Assembly (NCBI GenBank): GCA_005888865.1
Contig: VBCL01000186.1
Location: 1 to 5,989, forward strand
Direction: 5' to 3'
Origin: Betaproteobacteria bacterium
Lineage (GTDB): Bacteria; Pseudomonadota; Gammaproteobacteria; Burkholderiales; Casimicrobiaceae
DNA: 5,989 bases
Positions 1 to 5,989 of the stretch are shown piece by piece. Positions within the stretch are counted from its first letter, which is position 1; every line of letters begins with the position of its first letter. Under the pieces are notes generated by a model. The model was not told where the DNA came from. It saw nothing but the letters and a program-made list of their open reading frames with translations, and did not search any database. The translations under genes were made by a program, and so were the position numbers.

Positions 1-1
1 T

Positions 2-1762
2 GCGCTCGATTATCTGCTCAAGGAGACGACCAACAAAGCCACACAGCTCGCGCTCACGCTGCAGGAGGCCGAGTCGGGCAGCATGGCATTGCGGCTCAAC
101 CGCGCGAGCGAACAGGCCGGTATTTACGAGGCGGCATTGTTCTCGGCGTCGGGCGGCGTGCTCGCAGTCGCCGGCGTCTCCGGCTCGACGCTGACGCCGG
201 AGCCCCCGCCGGCGCAGGCGTTGCGCCGGGCGCGACTGCAGCAAACCTATTCCGCGATCGACCAGATGGGCGATCAGGGTCTGATGCTGCGCGTCGTCGT
301 TGCCGTGAACAGCGCCGATCCGACCGAGCCGTTGCGTGTCCTTCAAGTCATCGAGCCGGTGCCCAAGCAACTGCAGCTTGACGCGGAGAAGGTCCAGTCG
401 GGTTATCGCGACTACCAGGAGATCTCGTTCTCGCGTACGGCGTTGAAGCGTCTGTATGCGTTGACCTTGACGTTGACGCTACTCCTCGCGCTGCTCTCCG
501 CACTAGGCCTTGCGGTCGTGCTCTCCGAGCAGTTCAGCCGCCCGTTGGGATTGCTCGCGGAGGGCACGCGCGCCGTTGCCCAGGGCGATTTCAGCCGCCG
601 CAGTCCCGTGCAGAGCCACGACGAGCTGGGCGTACTTACCGAGTCGTTCAACACCATGACCGCGCAGCTTGCGGAGGGACAGCAAAAGGAGGAGGAGAAC
701 CGGCGTGCGATCGAGACCACGCGCGCTTATCTCGAGAGCGTGCTCGCCAATCTTTCGGCAGGCGTGCTCGCTTTCGACAACGCGTTCCGGCTGCGTACGG
801 CCAATCCGAGCGCCGCCGTGATCCTGCAGCAGCCGCTCGCGGAGCTGGTGGGCGTGCCGCTCGCCGACTGGGGTCGCCGGATTCCTGCACTCGGCGCCTT
901 TGCCGAACTGGTCGGCGAAGGTTTTCGCCGGGCGCGCGATGGGCGCTGGCAGGAACAGGCCGAGGTGTCGGTCTCCAACCATACGCGGGTCCTGCTCATG
1001 CGCGGATCCGGGCTTCCGGGCGAGCCTGCACCGGGGTGTGTGGTGGTCTTCGACGATGTCTCCGAGCTCGTGCAGGCGCAACGCGACGCGGCATGGGCCG
1101 AGGTCGCACGCCGCCTCGCTCACGAGATCAAGAACCCGCTGACCCCGATCCAGCTCTCCGCGGAGCGTCTCGCCGTCAAGCTTGCCGGCAAGCTCGCCGG
1201 CGGCGACGAGGAAGCGCTGGTTCGCGGGACGCAAACGATCATCGCACAGGTGAGTGCGATGAAGCACATGGTGGATGATTTCGCCATCTATGCTCGGCAG
1301 GCGCGGCCGGGCAAGATGCAGAGAGTCGATCTCAAGGCCCTCTTGCTTGATGTGCTCGCCTTGTACGAAAATCTGCGGCCCCACGTGTCGCTGAAGCTCG
1401 CCGAGCACGAACCTGTCATTCATGGCGAACCGACGCGGCTCCGCCAGGTGTTCCATAATCTGATCCAGAATGCGCTGGACGCTCAGGTTGACGTCGCCGT
1501 GCCTGCGTACGAATTCTCGATCGAAGCGCGAGGCGATGAGCTCACGCTGTCGCTCGGCGATGCAGGCAGCGGATTTCCCGAGGACATGATGCGACACGCG
1601 TTCGAACCGTACGTGACCACCAAGGCCAAGGGAACCGGCCTTGGCCTTGCCATCGTCAAGAAAATTGTCGACGAGCACCACGGCCGGGTTACGATCGAGA
1701 ACCGGCGGCCGCGAGGCGCGCGGGTGACCCTGCACTTCCCGCGGGAAGGGACCAAGACGTGA
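2..1762 (+). CDS. ntrY: NtrY-type membrane sensor histidine kinase, 5' end outside the window
   Basis: This is the sensor kinase of an NtrY/NtrX two-component system, which phosphorylates the response regulator encoded just downstream. The frame is open to the left edge, so the ATG at 83 is internal and the gene is 5'-truncated; 586 codons are present. From the N-terminus one sees an extracytoplasmic stretch, a transmembrane helix (about 452-523, rich in Leu, Thr and Ala), a HAMP linker (about 524-700) and a PAS-like domain (about 722-1060). Next come a HisKA domain with phospho-acceptor His at 1121-1123 in HEIKNPLTPIQ, and an HATPase domain. The HATPase shows the N box NLIQNALDA (from 1457), G1 box DAGSGFP (from 1559), F box FEPYVTTK (from 1601) and G2 box GTGLGL (from 1631). 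All kinase motifs are intact. The E-x-x-N after the His suggests phosphatase activity as well. Family members normally carry further N-terminal membrane helices, missing here. The signal sensed is unknown. The stop overlaps the ntrX start by one base. Confidence 0.93.
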   Translation, partial: ALDYLLKETTNKATQLALTLQEAESGSMALRLNRASEQAGIYEAALFSASGGVLAVAGVSGSTLTPEPPPAQALRRARLQQTYSAIDQMGDQGLMLRVVVAVNSADPTEPLRVLQVIEPVPKQLQLDAEKVQSGYRDYQEISFSRTALKRLYALTLTLTLLLALLSALGLAVVLSEQFSRPLGLLAEGTRAVAQGDFSRRSPVQSHDELGVLTESFNTMTAQLAEGQQKEEENRRAIETTRAYLESVLANLSAGVLAFDNAFRLRTANPSAAVILQQPLAELVGVPLADWGRRIPALGAFAELVGEGFRRARDGRWQEQAEVSVSNHTRVLLMRGSGLPGEPAPGCVVVFDDVSELVQAQRDAAWAEVARRLAHEIKNPLTPIQLSAERLAVKLAGKLAGGDEEALVRGTQTIIAQVSAMKHMVDDFAIYARQARPGKMQRVDLKALLLDVLALYENLRPHVSLKLAEHEPVIHGEPTRLRQVFHNLIQNALDAQVDVAVPAYEFSIEARGDELTLSLGDAGSGFPEDMMRHAFEPYVTTKAKGTGLGLAIVKKIVDEHHGRVTIENRRPRGARVTLHFPREGTKT

Positions 1763-3045
1763 TGGCGCAGCCGAAGGAGATTCTGATCGTCGACGACGAG
1801 GTCGGCATCCGGGAGTTGCTCTCCGAGATCCTGCAGGACGAAGGTTACCGGGTAAGTCTGGCGGAGAACGCGGGCCAGGCGCGCAGTTATCGCGGCCGCA
1901 CCGAACCCGCGCTCGTCCTGCTCGACATCTGGATGCCCGATACCGACGGCGTCACGTTGCTGCGCGAATGGGCCGCAGGCGGCCAGCTCACGATGCCGGT
2001 GGTCATGATGTCGGGGCACGGGACGATCGAGACGGCGGTCGAGGCGACCAAGATCGGCGCCTTCGACTTCCTCGAAAAGCCGGTCGGATTGCAGAAGCTC
2101 CTCGCGACCGTGACGCGGGCGCTCAAGACCGGCGCGGGTCAGGGTCCGCGCCGCATCTCGCTTTCGACGCTGGGGACCAGCACTGCGGTGATCGAAGCCG
2201 AGCGTGCGATCGAGCAACTCATGCGCGCGGCGCGGCCGATTCTGATCATCGGCGAGGCGGGAACGGGCCACGACATCGCCGCGCGCGCCATGCACGTGCC
2301 CGACACGCCATTCGTCGCCTTGCAGGGGGGCGCGCGACTGGTTGCGAGCCCGCTGCAAGTGCTCGACGAGGCGCGCGACGGTGTCCTCTACTGCGCCGAG
2401 ATCGGCTCCTATTCGCGAGCGGAGCAGAAGGGACTCTCATTCCTGCTGTCGAAGCTCGAACGGCACAATACGCTGATCGTATGCAGCAGCAGCGAACAGC
2501 TGGGCAACCTCGCCGCCGACGGGCGCTTCGATCCCGCGCTGCTCGCGGTGCTGTCAGCCGGCGCGGTGATGCTGCCGCCGCTGCGCGAACGGCGCGACGA
2601 CATACCGGCGCTGGTCGAACGGTTCTGGCGCGAGATCACGGCGAGCCAGCGCACCCAGGCGACGTTGGCGAGCGGCGCGGTCGCTGCGCTGGCGACCTCC
2701 TACTGGCCGGGCAATCTCGATCAGCTGCACAGCGTCATCGCCAACCTTGCACTCACGGTCAACAGCGAGATCAGCGCAGAGCACGTGCGGCGGCTTCTGG
2801 GCGACAGCATGCTGTTGACTCCGGCGGCGGTCGCGCCTGAGCTCACGGCCAGGTTCTTCGAGCTGCCGCTGCGCGAGGCCCGCGAGGCGTTCGAGCGGAT
2901 CTATTTCGAACAGCTCCTCGGCAAGGAACAGAGCAACATGAGTCGAGTGGCCGAGCGCGCCGGCCTCGAGCGAACGCACCTTTATCGGAAACTGAAGCAA
3001 CTCAACATCCGCTTCTCGCGTCGCTCCGACGAGGGAGCATGCTGA
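1762..3045 (+). CDS. ntrX: NtrX-type response regulator with degenerate AAA+ domain
   Basis: Partner regulator of the upstream kinase, 427 residues. The receiver domain (1-122) is complete: acidic pair D11/D12, phospho-acceptor D55 in LLDIWMPD, S84 and K106. The middle (about 135-335) aligns with the NtrC-family AAA+ domain but looks inactive. Walker A reads GEAGTGHD (164-171), with His170 in place of Lys. The segment carrying the GAFTGA sigma-54 loop is missing: only about 9 residues lie between VALQGGA and LDEARDG. Walker B is LYCAEIG with Ala212 for Asp. The arginine-finger segment reads RFDPALLAVL, and sensor II is WPGNLDQL with Asp in place of Arg. LPPLRERRDDIP and WPGN keep the family imprint. 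The C-terminus (about 369-418) is a Fis-type helix-turn-helix (SRVAERAGLERTHLYRKLKQL). A sigma-54-independent repressor or activator role is inferred; its targets are unknown. I prefer ATG 1762 over GTG 1759 because TGATG is a typical coupled junction and GGGAAGGG lies 11 bases upstream. Confidence 0.9.
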   Translation: MAQPKEILIVDDEVGIRELLSEILQDEGYRVSLAENAGQARSYRGRTEPALVLLDIWMPDTDGVTLLREWAAGGQLTMPVVMMSGHGTIETAVEATKIGAFDFLEKPVGLQKLLATVTRALKTGAGQGPRRISLSTLGTSTAVIEAERAIEQLMRAARPILIIGEAGTGHDIAARAMHVPDTPFVALQGGARLVASPLQVLDEARDGVLYCAEIGSYSRAEQKGLSFLLSKLERHNTLIVCSSSEQLGNLAADGRFDPALLAVLSAGAVMLPPLRERRDDIPALVERFWREITASQRTQATLASGAVAALATSYWPGNLDQLHSVIANLALTVNSEISAEHVRRLLGDSMLLTPAAVAPELTARFFELPLREAREAFERIYFEQLLGKEQSNMSRVAERAGLERTHLYRKLKQLNIRFSRRSDEGAC

Positions 3046-4946
3046 CGCCGCACTCCGCCAGCGACAGCCCCGACACTATTCGCTCCGCTCGCAAGCCGCT
3101 GGCACCTCTGGTCATCGGAGCCATCGGCATCGTCTTTGGCGACATCGGCACCAGCCCGCTCTATACGCTGCGCGAGTGCTTCACGGGAGCGCATGGGCTC
3201 CCGCTGACCTAGGCAAACGTCTACGGCGTCCTGTCGGTGATCTTCTGGGCGATTACGATCATCGTGACGCTCAAGTACGTCACGCTGATCATGCGCGCGG
3301 ACAATCACGGCGAGGGCGGCATCATGGCGCTGACCGCGCTGGTTTCGCGGGGCCTGAGCGAGCGCCGTGCACGATGGTGGCTGGTGGGTCTGGGCATTTT
3401 CGGGGCGGCGATGTTCTATGGCGACGGGATGATCACGCCCGCGATTTCGGTGCTCTCCGCGGTCGAGGGTCTCGACGTCATGACACCCGCGCTGAAACCT
3501 TATGTTGTACCCGTCACGCTTGTCGTCCTGATCGGGCTGTTCTCGATCCAGCGCCATGGCACCGCCAGCGTCGGCGTGCTCTTCGGGCCAGTGGTGTGCG
3601 TGTGGTTCGGCGTGCTGGCGCTCCTTGGCGCGATCGAGATCGCCCAAAACCCTGCGGTGCTGGCCGCGTTGAACCCTGCATACGCGTTCGGCTTCCTGAC
3701 CGGCAACCCGCTCGCCGCGTTTCTATCGCTCGGCGCCGTGGTGCTGGCGGTGACCGGGACCGAGGCACTCTACGCCGACATGGGTCATTTCGGCGCGGTC
3801 CCGATCCGGCGCGCATGGCTCTTCTTCGTGTTGCCGGCGCTGGTGCTGAACTACTTCGGCCAGGGTGCCCTGATCATCCACGACCCGGCGGCCATCAAGA
3901 ATCCGTTCTACCTGCTTGCGCCAGACTGGGCGCTGCTGCCGCTGGTCGTCCTCGCCACCTGCGCGACGGTCATTGCTTCGCAGGCGGTCATTTCCGGCGC
4001 GTTTTCGCTCACGCGCCAGGCGATCCAGATGGGGTACTGCCCACGTCTGACAATCACTCACACCTCCGACCGTCAGATCGGTCAGATCTACGTGCCGTTC
4101 ATCAATTGGACCCTGCTCGGCGCCGTCATGCTGCTCGTCATCGGCTTTCAGACCTCGAGCAATCTCGCCGCAGCGTACGGCATTGCCGTCACGATGGCCC
4201 TGACGATCGATTCGCTGCTGATCTACGTCGTCCTGACACGGCTATGGCGCTGGAACCGCTTCGGCGCGCTTGCGATCGTCGTCCCCCTCCTCACGATCGA
4301 CGTGATGTTCCTTTCATCGAATGCACTCAAGGTCCTCCAGGGCGGGTGGTTCCCCATCGCCATCGGCACCGCGGCGTTCACCCTGCTCACGACCTGGAAG
4401 CGCGGGCGCGCCATCCTTCTCGGGCGCTTGAACGAGGAGACCATGCCCGCGGAGCTTTTCATCTTGAGCATCACCGAGAGTCCGCCTTTGCGCGTTCCGG
4501 GCACCGCCGTGTTCCTGACCAGTACGGAGGGGCGCGTCCCGCACGCCTTGCTGCACAACCTCAAGCACAACAAGGTGCTCCACGAACGCGTCGTGCTGCT
4601 GACGCTCAAGACGCGCGACATTCCGGCGGTGCCGCTGGCGAACCGGTTGAAGATTCGCGACCTGGGATGCAACTTTCACCAGATCGAGGCGTTTTACGGC
4701 TTCATGGAGGATCAGCATATTCCCGCGCTGCTCGACGAATGCGGGCGGCGCGGCATTGCGTTCGATATGATGGACACGTCGTTCTTCGCCTCGCGCGAAA
4801 CGCTGATCCCGAGCGTCGCGCCGGGAATGGCCCTGTGGCGGGAGAAGCTTTTCGTGTCGATGTCGAAGAACGCGACCAAGGCCACGGAGTATTTCAGGAT
4901 TCCGACCAACCGGGTCGTGGAGCTCGGTACCCAGATCGAGCTCTAA
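3039..4946 (+). pseudogene. kup: Kup/HAK/KT-family potassium uptake protein, interrupted by an in-frame TAG
   Basis: Kup is a K+/H+ symporter of the inner membrane (KUP/HAK/KT family). From ATG 3039 the frame spans 635 codon positions, close to the 622 residues of E. coli Kup. Codon 58 is TAG (3210-3212); no frameshift or other stop follows. Before the TAG lies TM1 with GDIGTSPLY (34-42), whose Asp35 matches an Asp reported as essential in E. coli Kup. After it come RADNHGEGG (86-94), ITPAISVLSAVEG (132-144), TGTEALYADMGHFG (239-252), NYFGQGAL, APDWALLPL, SSNLAAAYGIAVT (373-385), about a dozen hydrophobic segments in total, and a cytoplasmic tail with PGTAVF, HNLKHNKVLHERV and the typical ending VELGTQIEL. 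Homologues carry a sense codon at the stop. Re-entry at GTG 3237 (codon 67) would lose TM1 and lacks a clear Shine-Dalgarno, so such a product is unlikely to transport. Possible explanations are a recent pseudogene, amber read-through or a sequencing error. The start overlaps the ntrX end by 7 bases, so kup probably belongs to the ntrYX operon. Confidence 0.88.
3210..3212 (+). other. In-frame amber codon interrupting kup
   Basis: The codons ACC TAG GCA fall in the loop between TM1 and TM2 of Kup, inside the stretch LPLT-stop-ANVYGVLS. Both sides match the Kup family in the same reading frame, so this is a point change rather than an indel. One base change restores Gln (CAG), Glu (GAG) or Lys (AAG). 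The intact genes whose stops are visible end in TGA (ntrY, ntrX) and TAA (rpoH), and kup itself ends in TAA; TAG is used as a terminal stop by none of them. Confidence 0.93.
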
Positions 4947-4979
4947 CGGCCCCGCGGTGTGACGGAACGATCTCGCCGC

Positions 4980-5008
4980 AAAAAACGCCGGCTCGAGGCC
5001 GGCGTTTT
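4980..5008. terminator. Bidirectional rho-independent terminator between kup and rpoH
   Basis: A 7-bp GC stem, CGCCGGC (4986-4992) and GCCGGCG (4998-5004), encloses a 5-base loop. It is flanked by six A residues (4980-4985) and four T residues (5005-5008). Read on the plus strand it gives a hairpin plus TTTT about 40 bases after the kup stop. Read on the minus strand it gives a hairpin plus six T about 25 bases after the rpoH stop. It therefore can serve both convergent units, with the stronger T tract on the rpoH side. The A and T runs can also pair and extend the stem by four base pairs. Confidence 0.88.
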
Positions 5009-5029
5009 CGATACAACGTTCGCGAGGAG

Positions 5030-5887
5030 TTACTGCACGGCGCCCATCTGCACGCGCATGATCTTCAGCGCCTTGGTCTCGATCTGACGGATGCGCTCCG
5101 CCGACACGCCGTATTGATCGGCGAGATCCTGGAGCGTCGCCTTGTCGTCTTCGCGCAGCCACCGCGCTTCGATGACCTCGCGGCTGCGTGAATCGAGCCT
5201 GGCCAGCGCGTGGCGCAGACCATCGCTGCGGTTGCGCGAGGTTTGTGCTCGCTCGAGGATCTGCGCGGGTTCGGCCTCGGTGTCGGTCAGGTAGCCGATC
5301 GGGGTCAGGACTTCGCCCTCCTCGCCTGGCTGAGGATCGAGCGCAATGTCCTGCCCGGACAGCCGCGTCTCCATCTCGAACACCTCTTCGGTCTTGACGC
5401 CGAGATCTTTCGCGATGCTCGAAGCCTCCTTGCGCGTCAGCGCGCCCGGCCCGGCCTTCATTCTGCGCAGGTTGAAGAATAGCTTCCGCTGCGCCTTGGT
5501 CGTCGCGATCTTGACCAGGCGCCAGTTGCGCAGAATGTGTTCGTGGATCTCGGCACGAATCCAGTGCAGCGCAAACGACACCAGGCGCACGCCCCTCTCG
5601 GGGTCGAAGCGGCGTACCGCCTTCATCAGCCCGATATTGCCTTCCTGAATAAGATCGGCCTGCGGCAGACCATACCCTAGGTAGTTGCGGCTCACCGCAA
5701 CGACCAGTCGCAGGTGCGACAGCACCATTTGCCGCGCCGCATCCAGATCGTTGTGGTCGCGCAGCCTCCGCCCGAACTCGACCTCCTGCTCAGCCGTGAG
5801 CAATGGAAACCGGTTCACCGCCTGAATGTAGTGATCGATGCTCCCCAGCGAAGCGGGGGTGGGGAACGCCAGCGTGGTCGTCGCCAT
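5030..5887 (-). CDS. rpoH: RNA polymerase heat-shock sigma factor RpoH (sigma-32)
   Basis: RpoH directs RNA polymerase to heat-shock promoters (chaperones, proteases). It has 285 residues, against 284 in E. coli. Region 2 is near-identical to the family: LSHLRLVVAVSRNY (56-69), LIQEGNIGLMKAVRRFDPE (79-97), RLVSFALHWIRAEIHEHIL (101-119) and NWRLVKIATTKA. The diagnostic RpoH box QRKLFFNLR is at 133-141, which separates it from RpoD and RpoS. Region 4.2 carries the helix-turn-helix TLQDLADQYGVSAERIRQIE (251-270). In region 2.1, Leu48, Ala51 and Val55 sit where E. coli has Leu47, Ala50 and Ile54, the positions tied to homeostatic control by the signal recognition particle and FtsH. ATG 5887 is chosen because AAGGAG lies 9 bases upstream and MATTTLAFP fits the family. 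A longer frame from TTG 5974 would read through the operator and has no family-like N-terminus. The gene converges with kup across a shared terminator. Confidence 0.97.
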   Translation of the reverse strand: MATTTLAFPTPASLGSIDHYIQAVNRFPLLTAEQEVEFGRRLRDHNDLDAARQMVLSHLRLVVAVSRNYLGYGLPQADLIQEGNIGLMKAVRRFDPERGVRLVSFALHWIRAEIHEHILRNWRLVKIATTKAQRKLFFNLRRMKAGPGALTRKEASSIAKDLGVKTEEVFEMETRLSGQDIALDPQPGEEGEVLTPIGYLTDTEAEPAQILERAQTSRNRSDGLRHALARLDSRSREVIEARWLREDDKATLQDLADQYGVSAERIRQIETKALKIMRVQMGAVQ

Positions 5888-5896
5888 CGAATCTGT

Positions 5897-5902
5897 CTCC
5901 TT
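5897..5902 (-). promoter_or_regulatory. Ribosome binding site of rpoH
   Basis: AAGGAG on the minus strand, nine bases before ATG 5887, is a strong Shine-Dalgarno match. It fixes the start at MATTTLAFP. I see no convincing stem that would sequester it, so there is no visible sign of an RNA thermometer of the E. coli rpoH type, although this was judged by eye only. Confidence 0.85.
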
Positions 5903-5919
5903 GGAACCTTCCGTTGATC

Positions 5920-5946
5920 TTAGCACTCGAGGACTATGAGTGCTAA
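5920..5946 (-). promoter_or_regulatory. CIRCE operator (HrcA binding site) upstream of rpoH
   Basis: A perfect CIRCE element: TTAGCACTC (5920-5928), a 9-base spacer, GAGTGCTAA (5938-5946). Both arms match the consensus TTAGCACTC-N9-GAGTGCTAA at all 18 positions and in spacing. CIRCE is the operator of the heat-shock repressor HrcA, best known at groESL and dnaKJ. Here its proximal end lies 32 bases from the rpoH ATG, and its distal end overlaps the last base of the predicted -10 box, so bound HrcA would cover the transcription start. In the transcript the arms could also form a 9-bp stem near the 5' end. Confidence 0.95.
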
Positions 5947-5974
5947 TCCTACGGCAAGTTCCCGGCCTAGGCAA
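5946..5974 (-). promoter_or_regulatory. Predicted sigma-70 promoter of rpoH
   Basis: On the minus strand, TTGCCT (5969-5974, 4 of 6 matches to TTGACA) is followed after exactly 17 bases by TAGGAT (5946-5951, 4 of 6 matches to TATAAT, including the conserved TA and the final T). Transcription would begin inside the left half of CIRCE, about 50 bases before the ATG. The placement relative to the operator supports it. The hexamers are moderate, and other promoters may lie beyond the window edge. Confidence 0.55.
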
Positions 5975-5989
5975 TTAAAATCTGGATCC

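Noticed and set aside
1178..1201. 12-bp tandem duplication (AAGCTTGCCGGC, AAGCTCGCCGGC) encoding KLAG twice in the HisKA domain
   Set aside because: NtrY homologues typically have a similar KL-x-x-KL pattern here, so this looks like conserved protein sequence with similar codons rather than a recent duplication.
503..1735. 410-codon open frame on the minus strand opposite ntrY
   Set aside because: It is antisense to the conserved kinase core, shows no recognisable domain, and follows from codon bias on the coding strand.
3095..3120. TGGCAC as a possible sigma-54 -24 element near the kup start
   Set aside because: There is no GC/TTGC -12 element at the required spacing, and the bases lie inside the conserved start of kup.
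3210..3212. TAG as a pyrrolysine or other recoded codon
   Set aside because: Pyrrolysine is essentially limited to certain archaea and a few bacteria, chiefly in methylamine methyltransferases. Nothing here supports recoding, and a point nonsense change or read error is simpler.
3176..5191. Long open frame of 671 codons on the plus strand overlapping kup and rpoH
   Set aside because: It is out of frame with kup, reads as Arg/His/Asp-rich sequence with no family motifs, and runs into the antisense of rpoH. It is a shadow typical of high-GC DNA.
5888..5919. RNA thermometer in the rpoH leader
   Set aside because: Only very short self-complementary bits (such as GGAA-GG-TTCC, loop too small) occur near the Shine-Dalgarno. 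No stable stem covering the start is visible.
5888..5974. N-terminal extension of RpoH from TTG 5974
   Set aside because: It would translate through the CIRCE and the Shine-Dalgarno sequence and does not resemble RpoH N-termini. ATG 5887 has a good ribosome binding site.
1..5989. Mobile elements, CRISPR arrays, tRNA or rRNA genes
   Set aside because: No transposase or integrase motifs, no regularly spaced repeats and no tRNA-like cloverleaf were seen. The window is filled by four housekeeping-type genes.

Overview
The window is chromosomal DNA from a high-GC proteobacterium, most likely a betaproteobacterium. This rests on protein motifs and gene style: an NtrY/NtrX pair of the betaproteobacterial type, a Kup potassium transporter, and a sigma-32 (RpoH) gene behind a perfect CIRCE operator. 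No species can be named from the sequence alone. There are no mobile elements, tRNAs, rRNAs or CRISPR arrays, and coding density is very high.

Layout: (1) 2-1762 (+) is the 3' part of an ntrY-type membrane sensor kinase; its start lies before the window. (2) 1762-3045 (+) is an ntrX-type response regulator that overlaps the kinase stop by one base. (3) 3039-4946 (+) is a kup-type K+ transporter gene that overlaps the ntrX end by 7 bases. It is interrupted by a single in-frame TAG at codon 58 (3210-3212) and is otherwise intact to its normal C-terminus. (4) 4980-5008 is a GC-rich hairpin with A and T tracts that can terminate both converging units. (5) 5030-5887 (-) is rpoH. (6) 5888-5989 is the rpoH leader and control region, with a Shine-Dalgarno sequence, a perfect CIRCE inverted repeat and a plausible sigma-70 promoter whose -10 box touches the CIRCE.

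How the parts fit: ntrY, ntrX and kup look like one translationally coupled operon, so the two-component system may be tied to potassium uptake or ionic state (inference from position only). The NtrX protein keeps its receiver domain and Fis-type DNA-binding helix-turn-helix. Its central AAA+ domain, however, has lost the Walker A lysine, the Walker B aspartate, the GAFTGA loop, the arginine-finger segment and the sensor II arginine. It therefore should not work as a sigma-54 activator and more probably acts as a DNA-binding repressor or a sigma-70-type regulator. On the other strand, rpoH looks set up for HrcA repression through CIRCE, which would place the sigma-32 regulon under HrcA.

The most interesting points are the perfect CIRCE at rpoH, the inactivated AAA+ domain of NtrX, and the single amber codon in kup. 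No wholly new system was found.
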